Assembly: GCF_004011825.1 (NCBI RefSeq)
Contig: NZ_RKLO01000004.1
Location: forward strand, 176,683 to 240,682
From: Rhodococcus xishaensis
Lineage (GTDB): Bacteria; Actinomycetota; Actinomycetes; Mycobacteriales; Mycobacteriaceae
Length of the DNA stretch: 64,000 bases
Direction of reading: 5' to 3'
The notes under the pieces are model-generated. The model was not told where the DNA came from. It saw nothing but the letters and a program-made list of their open reading frames with translations, and did not search any database. A program made the position numbers and the translations under genes. Below are positions 1 to 9,400 of this stretch, piece by piece (the stretch's first letter is position 1; each line of letters opens with the position of its first letter).

Positions 1-2
1 CC

Positions 3-458
3 ACTCCGGTGGTCCACGACGGCGGTGATCTGGGCGAGGTCATTCTCCGGGCCACTGCGGGTCAGGGTACCGACGTGCTTGTCGACACCGTCGGACTCGA
101 GGGCTCGGCCGTGGCGGCGTCCGCGCGGAGCCTGCGCACCGGGGGACGTCTCGTGGTCTCGGGCCTCGGATCGACGCCAGTGAATCTGGACCTGAAAGCG
201 CTGGTACAGGGTGCGCATTCGATTGTCGGCGTGCGCGGCCGATCACCATCGGCGGTCACGCGCAGCATCGATATTCTCGCCTCCGGACGCTCCGGACTCG
301 ACGTCGTGCCGACGGTTGCCGTCCCTCTGGACGAGGTCGATGAGATGTTCGCCCGGATGGTTGAAGGGCGCGGTCCCTCGAGCCCCCATGTCGTTGTCCG
401 TCCGCAACCGGTTCTCGCGGAGTCGGCCGGCCGGACCGAGGAAAGTAGAGTGTCATGA
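3..458 (+). CDS. Zinc-type alcohol dehydrogenase-like protein, C-terminal part (cut by window edge)
   Basis: This is the C-terminal ~150 residues of a medium-chain dehydrogenase/reductase; the reading frame is open to the left edge, so the start lies outside. The Rossmann part is visible as GTDVLVDTVG and GGRLVVSGLG, followed by the typical C-terminal stretch ending in a V-P-L-D-E-V-D-E-M-F segment that packs against the cofactor domain. The zinc ligands and GxGxxG motif would be upstream and cannot be seen. Its stop overlaps the next start (ATGA at 455), so it is translationally coupled to the two following genes. The substrate is unknown; the downstream reductase suggests oxidative catabolism of a small organic compound (inference). 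Confidence 0.8.
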   Translation, partial: TPVVHDGGDLGEVILRATAGQGTDVLVDTVGLEGSAVAASARSLRTGGRLVVSGLGSTPVNLDLKALVQGAHSIVGVRGRSPSAVTRSIDILASGRSGLDVVPTVAVPLDEVDEMFARMVEGRGPSSPHVVVRPQPVLAESAGRTEESRVS

Positions 459-961
459 CAGATACGTCCCCGCGCCGGGTTTCCTACGAAGCGCGAATTC
501 TCCTGGTCCCCTTGGGCTCTTCCGGTCTGTCAACCGTCGAGCAGATGGCCTCGGCAGGGCTGACCGGGGTCCGGGTTGTCACGGAACAAGGGGCGTCGTC
601 GGTGGCAGTACGCGCCATCGATGCCACCGACGAGAGCACGGAATCCCTCGACGATCTGGTCGCGGCGTCCGACATGGTCATCCTGATCGGGTCCCGGCTT
701 CCCGAAGTACCGGTGAGGTTCGCATCGGCCATGGCCGATAGTGCCCGCCGATCGGGCAACCTACTCGCCGGAGTCCTCGTCGACCAGCAGGACTGGGAGT
801 CCTCGCTCGGCGCCGAAGCGCTGGCGGTGCTGAGGATGGAACTGGACATGCTGGTCTCGATCAGCCAGGTGTCAATGGCCACCGCGTTCATCGACGTCCT
901 CAAGGGCGGCTATCGCACGGAAAAGCGTTATGCCCCACTGATCACCGCGGGAAGGAACTGA
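455..961 (+). CDS. Unrecognised 168-aa protein with a Rossmann/FtsZ-like pattern
   Basis: I do not recognise this protein with certainty. It starts at the ATG that overlaps the previous stop and ends one base before the next ATG, so it sits inside a three-gene operon. The order of elements resembles the N-terminal half of FtsZ: a first strand with a small-residue loop (LVPLGSSGLSTVEQM), then AGLTGVRVV, and later ASDMVILIG, where FtsZ has its ADMVF strand. The FtsZ G-box (GGGTGTG) is absent; the corresponding place reads IGSRLPEVPVR. If the resemblance is real, the protein should not bind GTP in the usual way. No signal peptide or membrane segment is visible. It may be an accessory protein of the adjacent oxidoreductase system, but this is only a context guess. 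Confidence 0.6.
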   Translation: MTDTSPRRVSYEARILLVPLGSSGLSTVEQMASAGLTGVRVVTEQGASSVAVRAIDATDESTESLDDLVAASDMVILIGSRLPEVPVRFASAMADSARRSGNLLAGVLVDQQDWESSLGAEALAVLRMELDMLVSISQVSMATAFIDVLKGGYRTEKRYAPLITAGRN

Positions 962-962
962 G

Positions 963-1940
963 ATGGCGGAGGCGGGGCGAGCGACGCTGGTGCGCCAACA
1001 GCGACTCGAATCCGACGGAGTGTTGTCGCTGCAGCTCGAAAGTCCGGACGGGTGTGATCTGCCGACATGGGAGCCGGGCGCCCACATCGACGTGATCCTC
1101 CCGTCGGGGGCTGTGCGTCAGTACAGTCTGTGCGGGGATCCCGCCGACACCGCAAGCTATCGGATTGCGGTGTTGAACGAAGCGAACGGGCGTGGCGGTT
1201 CCAGGGAGATTCACGAGGTGCTCCGTGTCGGCGATACCGTGACGGTACGAGGTCCACGCAATCATTTTCCGCTCGAGCCGGCCGCTCATTACGTGCTGAT
1301 TGCCGGCGGTATCGGCATCACCCCGCTTCTCTCGATGGCGCGCCAACTGACGAAGGAAGGCGCGTCCTGGTCGCTGCTCTACGGCGGCCGATCTCGATCG
1401 TCGATGGCCTTCGTCGACGAGCTCGCTGCCCTGGGTGGAAACGTTACGATCGCCGCGTCGGACCGGGGCGACGCCCTCGATCTCGAGTCGGCGCTAGCCG
1501 ACGTGCCGTCCGGAACCTCCGTCTATTGTTGCGGCCCAACGCGATTGCTCGACGCAGTGCAGGATTCTTGTGACCGTTTCCTTGGTGCCTATGCCCTGCA
1601 CTTCGAACGGTTCGCCGCACCCACCACCACTCAGCTGCCGGTCGATTCCGGCACCGACACCTGCGACGGCCCAGCCGAGTTCGAAGTGGAGTTGCGCCGG
1701 AGCGGGCGCACCGTCAAGGTTCCTGCAGACCGGTCTCTCCTCGAAGTAGCGCTCGAGGTCAACCCGGATATCCTTTGTTCCTGCGAGGAAGGTTTCTGCG
1801 GATCCTGCGAGACCCTCGTACTCGAGGGTGTCCCGGAGCACCACGACTCGATTCTCACGGAGGCGGAGCGGGAGAAGGGTGAGTCGATGATGATCTGCGT
1901 CGGGCGTTCCCGCACAACGCGTTTGGTGCTCGACGCCTGA
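963..1940 (+). CDS. Phthalate dioxygenase reductase/VanB-type oxidoreductase (flavin, NAD, C-terminal 2Fe-2S)
   Basis: A 325-aa electron-transfer reductase that would pass electrons from NAD(P)H through flavin to a plant-type 2Fe-2S centre and on to an oxygenase. Domains in order: flavin-binding barrel with RQYSL near residue 55, NAD-binding domain with AGGIGITPLL near residue 117, and a C-terminal ferredoxin with CSCEEGFCGSC plus a last Cys in MMICVG. The ferredoxin at the C-terminus is the order known for phthalate dioxygenase reductase and vanillate O-demethylase reductase. No Rieske oxygenase lies within the window, so the partner is either upstream of the left edge or elsewhere. It is cotranscribed with the preceding two genes and converges on the IclR gene. 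Confidence 0.88.
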   Translation: MAEAGRATLVRQQRLESDGVLSLQLESPDGCDLPTWEPGAHIDVILPSGAVRQYSLCGDPADTASYRIAVLNEANGRGGSREIHEVLRVGDTVTVRGPRNHFPLEPAAHYVLIAGGIGITPLLSMARQLTKEGASWSLLYGGRSRSSMAFVDELAALGGNVTIAASDRGDALDLESALADVPSGTSVYCCGPTRLLDAVQDSCDRFLGAYALHFERFAAPTTTQLPVDSGTDTCDGPAEFEVELRRSGRTVKVPADRSLLEVALEVNPDILCSCEEGFCGSCETLVLEGVPEHHDSILTEAEREKGESMMICVGRSRTTRLVLDA

Positions 1941-1957
1941 CGATCACCCGTCGGTGT

Positions 1958-2752
1958 TCAGACGGCGGCAATATCCTTGCTGATCCGTGCCGCCGCTCTC
2001 TGCAGTGCGAACAGAATGGATCCGCGCATGTGGTCGAGCGACACCCGTGATGCCTGGGCCGAGACATTGAGGGCCGCGATTGCATGGCCATCGGCGTCGC
2101 GTACCGGCACGGCGATCGACCGGATCCCCTCGGTGAGTTCCTCATCGGCCAGAGACCAGCCTTGCTCCCGGGCAGCGAGGATCTTCGCGCGCAACTCCGC
2201 CGCGTCGATCGTCGTCGCCTTGGTGAAACTGTGTGCATCGACGGTTGCGAGGTACTTGTCGATGTCGGCGTCGGAACGGTCCGCGAGGAGTACGCGCCCG
2301 GTAGCCACCGCATACGCGGGCAAGCTGGTGCCGACCACGATCGCGACCGTGAGGACCCGGTCTGCCTGCACCCGATCGACGTAGAAGATCTTGTCGCGGT
2401 GAAGCACTGTGAGGGACACCGTCTCCTGCGTCTCCTCGGCGAGCCGTTCCAGGTAGGGATGTACGACGGCGGGAAGTCCGCTGCTGAGCACATAGGCGTC
2501 GCCGATCTCCAATACCGCAGGCCGAACCGCGTAGGCCGTGCCGTCATACGAGAGATAGCCCATGTATTCCAGGGTCAGCACCAACCGCCTCGCGGCGGTC
2601 CGGGTGATTCCCGAAAGGGTGGCAACTTCGGTGACGGAGAGGGGCCGCCGTTCCCGGCCGAAGAGTTTGAGCACCTCCAGTCCGCGCCCCAGCGCCTGAA
2701 CGTGGTCGCGGTTCTGTTCCGGAGACTTCGTGTCCGCATTGTTCTTGCTCAC
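1958..2752 (-). CDS. IclR-family transcriptional regulator
   Basis: A 264-aa regulator with an N-terminal winged helix-turn-helix (TEVATLSGITRTAARRLV, residues ~40–60, then the wing SYDGTAYAVRP) and the C-terminal IclR effector-binding domain. The start is GTG at 2752, which overlaps the stop of the upstream transporter (GTGA). The pair is therefore one transcription unit on the minus strand. It converges on the oxidoreductase operon with only a 17-nt gap between the two stop codons. It probably controls the transporter operon or the catabolic genes opposite; IclR proteins usually respond to aromatic or small carboxylate ligands, and the ligand here cannot be read from the sequence. Confidence 0.9.
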   Translation of the reverse strand: MSKNNADTKSPEQNRDHVQALGRGLEVLKLFGRERRPLSVTEVATLSGITRTAARRLVLTLEYMGYLSYDGTAYAVRPAVLEIGDAYVLSSGLPAVVHPYLERLAEETQETVSLTVLHRDKIFYVDRVQADRVLTVAIVVGTSLPAYAVATGRVLLADRSDADIDKYLATVDAHSFTKATTIDAAELRAKILAAREQGWSLADEELTEGIRSIAVPVRDADGHAIAALNVSAQASRVSLDHMRGSILFALQRAAARISKDIAAV

Positions 2753-3996
2753 CGAGTCAACCTATCCGCTTCGACCGTCATCGCCGGCTCCACGTCTGCC
2801 GGAGTGGTCCGGACGCCCAGGATGGCGAGAAGGGCGCACGCAGCGTACATCGTCGCTGCGACCATCCAGCCGGCCGCGAACCCTGCGGTCACGTCGAACA
2901 GGAAGCCCGTCAGCGCTGGACCGCCCGCGAATCCGAGGTACATTCCTACGGCGATCAGACTCGATGCGCGACCCACGGCGGTCCTCCCCACCACGCGGAG
3001 TACGCCAGCCATCAGCAGGACGTTGGCCGCGAGAGCGGTCGCACCGTGGAGCGTGACGCCGAGCCACAGCAACGGTAGCCATCCCACCAGTTGTGCCATG
3101 AGCAATGCGAGTGCACCCAGGGTCGAACCGGAGGCCAAGATCAGCAAGAGCACGAACGTGCCGATCTTGCCGGAGAGCGCGCGACCCCAGAAGATTCGGG
3201 AGGTGACACCGATCGCGCCGGCGATTGCCGCGGTCAGGCCCGCCACTGTCAGTGTGAGCCCCATTCCTTCGAGTGCAAACAGTGGGAGGTAGACGTTGGT
3301 GGCCTGCACGCCGGTGCCCGAAAACAGGGCATAGGCGGCGAGCACCCATACCGCCCGAGGCATCGATCGCGCCTTCGAGCCGGTCGTGCGTAGCGCGTTG
3401 ACGGACGTCGCGACTTGCGTCGACGCTTGCGGGGAATGGGGGGACGGTGATCGTCGCCATGCGACCAGTGCCGACACACCCGCGACAACGGCGCCGATCC
3501 ACAGGGCTCCGCGCCAGCCCCACGCCAGCGCCAGGACGGGACAGCCCACACCGGCGACGAGTTGAGCCACCTGCACCCCCGACTGCTTCACCCCGATCCA
3601 CTGCGCCCGTTTGGGTTGCGGAGCGCGCTCACTGATCACGCGGTTCGTCACGGGGTTGGACAGCGCCTGAGCGGCTCCGGACAGCGCCATGGCGCCCAAC
3701 AGCCAGAGATAGTTGGTGGACAGAGCGGCGAGGACGTAGGACATGGCGGCGCCGACGAACACGGTAACGAGCAGGCCACGAGTGGAGAAATGGTCGCCGA
3801 CGTGGCTGAACGTAAGAGCCAGGGTGGCTGCGGTCAGGAATGTGAGGGTGGAGAGCATCCCGAACTGGGCGACTGTGATGTCGAGGGAATCTATGACCAG
3901 TGCACTGGTCGCGCTCAACGCGTAGGTCAGCAGTGGACCTATGGCCATGGCCGCGGTCAAGAGCGGAAGAAGTCCTCGTGTATCGCGGTCGGCCAT
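2749..3996 (-). CDS. MFS transporter
   Basis: A membrane protein of 415 aa with about 12 hydrophobic helices and the MFS loop 2–3 region in the form GDHFSTRG. I placed the start at the ATG at 3996 because GGGAAGGG lies just upstream and the protein then begins with MADRDTRG before the first helix. Longer in-frame starts add a charged stretch unlike a membrane protein N-terminus. Its stop overlaps the IclR start by four bases. Likely an uptake or efflux carrier for the compound sensed by the IclR protein; direction and substrate are unknown. Confidence 0.85.
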   Translation of the reverse strand: MADRDTRGLLPLLTAAMAIGPLLTYALSATSALVIDSLDITVAQFGMLSTLTFLTAATLALTFSHVGDHFSTRGLLVTVFVGAAMSYVLAALSTNYLWLLGAMALSGAAQALSNPVTNRVISERAPQPKRAQWIGVKQSGVQVAQLVAGVGCPVLALAWGWRGALWIGAVVAGVSALVAWRRSPSPHSPQASTQVATSVNALRTTGSKARSMPRAVWVLAAYALFSGTGVQATNVYLPLFALEGMGLTLTVAGLTAAIAGAIGVTSRIFWGRALSGKIGTFVLLLILASGSTLGALALLMAQLVGWLPLLWLGVTLHGATALAANVLLMAGVLRVVGRTAVGRASSLIAVGMYLGFAGGPALTGFLFDVTAGFAAGWMVAATMYAACALLAILGVRTTPADVEPAMTVEADRLTR

Positions 3997-4499
3997 TGTG
4001 AACCCTTCCCGCCGACTGCCCGGCCCCACCTGTCGACAGCGGGGCACCGCGTCGTGCCACTACCCATTGCGTCCGTATGCCGCGCAGGAAGTCTATATGC
4101 GGACACTCGATGCCGGAACCACCTCCTCACGAGAATGCGGGCGACGGTCTGGTCTGGTCGGCTCGCGCAGTCACGGCGCCGAGTCGCTCAGTGGTCGATA
4201 CGCCTTGCGTCTCGTAGCGGAGCGTGCACTCGACGAAGACATTGATGCCGACGCCGCCGACGCCCTGAGAAAGGTGGCGCACAGGGAGATCGATGTACGC
4301 GGTTTCGTGCATGCGAACCCGTGGCCTCCGGCGAGCAGCGAGGGCTCCTGTCGACAATCGGCACCTGTGCCCCACAGAACGACTCTCGACTCGACAACCG
4401 CGGGCAGCCAAGGCCGCCGCGGAAGCCGAGCGCCGCTACGACACCGTCACGGGAGACCAGAGCAACGGAGTTCCTGCCGACAACTGAGCGGCATTGGGG
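3997..4499. other. Non-coding stretch upstream of the MFS–IclR operon
   Basis: About 500 bases without a supportable gene. Short open frames on both strands have no plausible ribosome site or protein-like composition. The right end holds the promoter-distal side of the cutinase gene (its stop is at 4500) and the left end should hold the MFS promoter. I see no strong hairpin or repeat. Confidence 0.5.
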
Positions 4500-6242
4500 C
4501 TATCCCGCCGGCGTCGGCACCGGGGCGGTGACGGGCGTGGTCGCCTCGGACGCGACCGTCGTCTCCGCGGGGGTGCTCGTGGTGGGTGTCGCCGTGGTCT
4601 CGGGTGTGACCGCGGTCTGGGTCGGCTCTGCAGTAGCGGTCTCGGCGGCGTCGCTGGGTGCCGGGGTGGTGGTGGGCGCAGCTCCCGGGGTGGTCGTGGG
4701 GAGCGTCGGAGCCGGTGTGGTCTCGGCCGGCTGCACTGCACCCGACGGCGTTGCAGCCAATGACGGCGCCGCACCTTCCGACAAGGTGGTCACAGCCTCC
4801 TCCAGGACCAACTCCTCGAGGGCCGCGGACAGTTCGGCCGCGCTCGGCGTCGCCTTCGGATCCACCGGCTCCCCGGCCTGAGCCTGCTGTGCGAGGTAGG
4901 TCAACCACGCTGCCGCGTAGTCGGCGGAGGTCAGGTCCTTCCCGTTCTCGGGATCGGCGTCACGCCAGTAGTCGAAGTGGTGCCCGATCTCCGGGCCGAG
5001 CGTCAACTGGTAGGGATCGCTCATGATCACCGGAATGGTGTTCTGATTCGTCACGATCAGGCCGACGATCTCCTTGAACAGCTTCTGCGGCAGGTACGCC
5101 AGCGGCGACATCTCCTCGGTCGAGATCGAGTCCTGCTCTCCCGAGACCGCAGTCATATCCGAGATGTCCGAGGCGTCGGTCTCGGGCGTTGCCGGTGCCG
5201 CGGTCGGCCCGTCGTACGACGGATCCGACACCTTGAGCAGCACCTCCAGGAACGTCTCGTCGCTGCGAATCCAGTCCGGCTGCGAGCGGATGTCCGCGAA
5301 TGCGTCGAGCGCGATCCGGGACATCACCGTCGCCACGTCGATTCCCGTCGCGGGGGTCAGCTGTTCCCGTTCGAGTGCGTCGACGTCGAGTTGCCGGCCG
5401 ACGTTGACGACCAGCTGCAGCAGCGAAATGTTCTCTGGTGCAGCACAGGTGAGGTCACCGTCGGCGCAGAACGAAGCGATCCGTCCATTCAGGGCCCCGA
5501 AGTCGTCGCCGCCGGTGTCAGGCAGGGCGCCCTGGCCCGGAACAGCGGCCGTGCCGTCCTGGTACTCCAGGTCGAACCCGTCCGGGTTGGTGAAGGGATT
5601 CTCAGCACCCGGGAACGGACCCTGGCCGTCGACGCGGCCGGCGTCGGCGAGGATCACGACACCGACGACGTTGGTCGGATCCACGATCCCGTACGTGCCG
5701 TCCTCGTTCGGTTCCTGGTGGCCGACGTTCATGGCGACGCGGCGTGCCACGTCGGCGCCCTCGCTGTAGCCGACGATCGCGAACTGGGTGTCCGGGCACG
5801 AGACCCGAATGGCCTCCATCACCGCTTCGGTGTTCGCGACACCGGTGTTCACCGCATCCTCGTAGCTCGACATGTCCGCCGGGTAGGCGATGTACATCGC
5901 TGCGTACGAGTCCCGCCCGACTTCGGCGAGCGGAGCACTGGATGCCTGATCGATCCACGTGCTCACGTAGTCGTCCGCAGATGCCGCGGGCAGTTCGTTG
6001 CCGTTCTCATCGACGAGCATCTTCGTGGTGCCCGGGCGCGGTGTGTCACCACGACCGGCGATCGAGAGGGTCACCATGTCCTTGCAGTCGGTGGTCGACG
6101 CCACCAGCGCAGTGTCGACCGTGCGGGTCGGTGACGACCACAACGCCCACGTCAAGGTCACCAGCAGCGCAACCGCCACCACGGCCGAGGTGAGCACCCG
6201 GGCAGCAGGTCCACGCTGCGTGAAGAACCGTCGAATTGTCAT
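4500..6242 (-). CDS. Secreted/membrane-anchored cutinase-family esterase with a long Pro/Thr/Ala tail
   Basis: A 580-aa protein predicted to be exported: one hydrophobic N-terminal segment (RVLTSAVVAVALLVTL, residues ~15–30) is followed by an extracellular α/β-hydrolase. The catalytic serine lies in GYSEGAD (residues ~155–160), the G-Y-S-x-G elbow of actinobacterial cutinases, and Cys residues are spaced as in secreted members. The start at 6242 (MTIRRFF) is chosen because GGGAGAAG precedes it. The last ~90 residues are low-complexity Ala/Thr/Pro with many TTP and PAET runs, resembling a wall-spanning or glycosylated linker. Classical cutinases are about 200–230 aa, so this is a much extended form. 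It is divergent from car. Likely substrates are lipid esters. Confidence 0.8.
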   Translation of the reverse strand: MTIRRFFTQRGPAARVLTSAVVAVALLVTLTWALWSSPTRTVDTALVASTTDCKDMVTLSIAGRGDTPRPGTTKMLVDENGNELPAASADDYVSTWIDQASSAPLAEVGRDSYAAMYIAYPADMSSYEDAVNTGVANTEAVMEAIRVSCPDTQFAIVGYSEGADVARRVAMNVGHQEPNEDGTYGIVDPTNVVGVVILADAGRVDGQGPFPGAENPFTNPDGFDLEYQDGTAAVPGQGALPDTGGDDFGALNGRIASFCADGDLTCAAPENISLLQLVVNVGRQLDVDALEREQLTPATGIDVATVMSRIALDAFADIRSQPDWIRSDETFLEVLLKVSDPSYDGPTAAPATPETDASDISDMTAVSGEQDSISTEEMSPLAYLPQKLFKEIVGLIVTNQNTIPVIMSDPYQLTLGPEIGHHFDYWRDADPENGKDLTSADYAAAWLTYLAQQAQAGEPVDPKATPSAAELSAALEELVLEEAVTTLSEGAAPSLAATPSGAVQPAETTPAPTLPTTTPGAAPTTTPAPSDAAETATAEPTQTAVTPETTATPTTSTPAETTVASEATTPVTAPVPTPAG

Positions 6243-6387
6243 ACCTAACTTCTCCCCAGACCAACCCAAAGATGACGCGCGTCCCGTCCCCCGCACCGCG
6301 CTTTATGTCAGGCGGAATGTCGGGCGGTGAGTCTGATGCGTTACATCGCGCACCTGACCCGGTGTCGCGAGAGGACAATGGCTTCTT

Positions 6388-6421
6388 GAAGAGACCCTGG
6401 GGTTTGTCGAAGAGACACTGG
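6388..6421. promoter_or_regulatory. Two 13-bp direct repeats upstream of car
   Basis: The elements GAAGAGACCCTGG (6388–6400) and GAAGAGACACTGG (6409–6421) differ at one base and start 21 bp apart, i.e. two helical turns. They lie 17 bases upstream of the car start codon and within the divergent car/cutinase region. This is the layout of a tandem binding site for a regulator; which regulator is unknown. Confidence 0.45.
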
Positions 6422-6437
6422 CGTCCGGAGGGCGGTC

Positions 6438-9400
6438 ATGACCACAGACACTTCCCGAGATGCACGATTCGCCGGACGCGTCAGCGAGCTGTACGCGACC
6501 GATCCCCAGTTCCGGGCAGCGGCCCCGTTGCCAGCTGTGATCGCCGCCGCACACGAACCGGGTCTGCGACTCACGGAGATCCTCGACGCGTACTTCGATG
6601 GGTATGCCGACCGGCCCGCGCTGGGCCGCCGCAGCCGCACACTGACACGGGACGCGGACGGCCACACGATCTCGACACTGCTTCCCAGCTTCGAGACCAT
6701 CACCTATCGCGAGTTGCGCGACCGTGTCGCGTCGCTGGCCGCCGCGTGGCGCACCGAGGCCGGGATCACACCGGGGGACTTCGTCGCGGTACTCGGTTTC
6801 ACGAGCATCGACTACGCAGTGGTCTACCTCACCTGCCTTCACCTCGGTGCCGTGTTCGTCCCGCTGCAGAGCAGCGCATCGGCCGCCCGACTGGCACCGA
6901 TCCTCGCCGAGACGTCACCGCGGATCCTCGCTGCCGGGATCGACTCGATCGACACAGCCGTGGACCTCACGACCGCCACACCGTCCATCGAACGACTGGT
7001 GATCTTGGACTACGAGGCCGGAGACGACGAGCAGCGCGAGCGCTACGAGGCCGCACGCGCCCGCGCCGCCCACTCCAGGCTCGTGGTCGAGCTCGGCCCG
7101 CTCTCTGACGACCTCGACATCGGCGAGACGCTGTCCGCGGTGCCACCCTTCGTCGCCCCCGCGGGCGACGATCCGCTGGCATCGCTGATCTACACGTCGG
7201 GTAGCACGGGCGCCCCGAAGGGGGCGATATACACCGCCGACATGGTGACGCGGATGTGGGTGCAACCGCCGAACCCCATCGAGGGCTTCGACGGCGAACT
7301 ACCCGCGATTTACCTGCAGTACATGCCGCTCAGCCACATCTTCGGGCTGGGCTGGCTGACCACGACCCTGGCCTCCGGCGGCACCGGCTACTTCGCGGCG
7401 AAGAGCGACATGTCGACGCTGCTCGACGACCTCTCCCTCACCCGGCCGACCGCCTTGAATCTGGTTCCGCGCGTGTGCGACATGATCTTTCGCCGGTACT
7501 GCACTGAGATGGACCGGCGGCCCGGCGGGGATGGCGACTCCGCGGACGTCAAGCAGGCACTGCGCGACGACGTTCTCGGCGGACGTGTCCTCGCTGCTCT
7601 GTGCGGGACCGCCCCACTATCCGACGAGATGCGTGAGTTCGTGGAGTCCACCCTCGAGATCCCCGTCACCACAAGCTACGGCGCGACCGAGACCGCCGTC
7701 TCGGTGCTGCGCAACGGGACGATCATGCGCCCGCAGGTCACCGACTACAAGCTCGTCGACGTACCGGAGCTCGAGTACCACACAACCGACCAACCGCACC
7801 CGCGCGGCGAGCTACTCGTCAAGTGCGACAGCATGATTCCCGGATACTACAAGCACCCTGAGATGTCGGCGGATATCTTCGATCGGGACGGCTTCTACCG
7901 CACCGGCGACATCATGGAGGAGATTGCACCCGATCACCTCATCTACCTCGAGCGTAGGAAGAACGTCCTCAAGCTCTCCCAGGGCGAGTTCGTCGCGGTG
8001 TCGACACTCGAGGCCGCGTACGCCACGTGTCCGCACGTCCGGCAGATCTTCCTGTACGGCAGCAGCGAACGCTCCTTCCTGCTCGCAGTGATCGTGCCCA
8101 ATCCTGGCGGCACCAGCGACGGCGACCTGCACGCCCTGATCACCGCCGAGCTGCGGCACGTCGCCCAGATGAATACCCTTAACCCGTACGAGATTCCGCG
8201 AGACTTCGTGATCGAATCCGAGCCGTTCAGCCCCGACAACGGACTGCTGTCCGGGGTGGGCAAGCTACTGCGCCCGGCGTTGAAGGCCCGCTACGGGGAG
8301 CGCCTCGAGCGCATGTACGTGGAGATCGCCGAGGGACAGGGCGCCGAGCTCGAACAGCTGCGGGCCGACGCCGCCACCTTGCCGACCCTCACGACGGTGC
8401 GCCGGGCGGCCGCCGCCACGCTCGGACTGTCGACGACGGAGGACTTGCCTGACGACGCGCGGTTCATCGACCTGGGTGGGGACTCGCTGTCGGCGTTCTC
8501 GTTCTCGACCCTGCTGGGAAAGCTGTTCAATTTGGAGGTGCCTGTGCAGTCCATCACCGGTCCCACCGCGGACCTCGCGACCATTTCGCATTACCTTGAT
8601 CGTGAACGTCTCGAGACGTCCACTCGTCCCACCTTCGAGTCGGTGCACGGCCTTGACGCGGACGTCCTCCGTGCCGCCGATCTCGAGCTCGGCAAGTTCA
8701 TCGACGCCCCGACTCTGGCCGCCGCGCCCTCACTGCCCGCACCGTCGGGCACTGTCCGGACCGTGCTGATGACCGGCGCGAACGGGTATCTCGGCCGCTT
8801 CCTGTGTCTGTCTTGGCTCGAACGCCTCGCGCAGGTCGGCGGAAAGCTGATCTGCATCGCGCGCGGCGCCGACGCCGAGACGGCCCGACGACGTATCGAG
8901 GAAGCAATCGACAGTGGCGATCCAGAACTGTCGCAGCACTTCCGTGCGCTCGCGGACGTTCACCTCGAGGTGCTCACCGGTGATCTGGCCGAGGCAGATC
9001 TGGGCCTCGACACGGCAACCTGGGATCGGCTCGCGCAATCGGTGGACCAGATCGTGCACTGTGGGGCGCTCGTCAACCACGTGCTGCCGTACCGCCAACT
9101 CTTCGGCCCCAACGTCGTCGGTACCGCCGAAATCGTCAAACTCGCCCTCTCGACGCGCCTCAAGCCGGTGAACTACCTCTCGACCTTCGCGGCCGCCTTA
9201 CTGCCCGGTGGCGGTTCGATCGGAGAGGACGAGGACGTCCGGCAGGCGATTCCGACTCGACCGCTCGATGATTCGTACGCCAACGGGTACAGGACCAGCA
9301 AGTGGGCTGGGGAGGTCATGCTGCGCGAGGCGCACGACCTGTGTGGACTACCGGTGGCAGTGTTCCGACCTTCCATGATCCTTGCGCACGGCCGATACTC

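Noticed and set aside
2084..3292. Plus-strand open frame of 402 codons over the IclR and MFS genes
   Set aside because: It is antisense to two well-supported genes and contains no domain or ribosome site.
3941..4531. Short open frames upstream of the MFS gene
   Set aside because: They overlap each other on both strands, are Arg/Ser-rich and lack ribosome sites.
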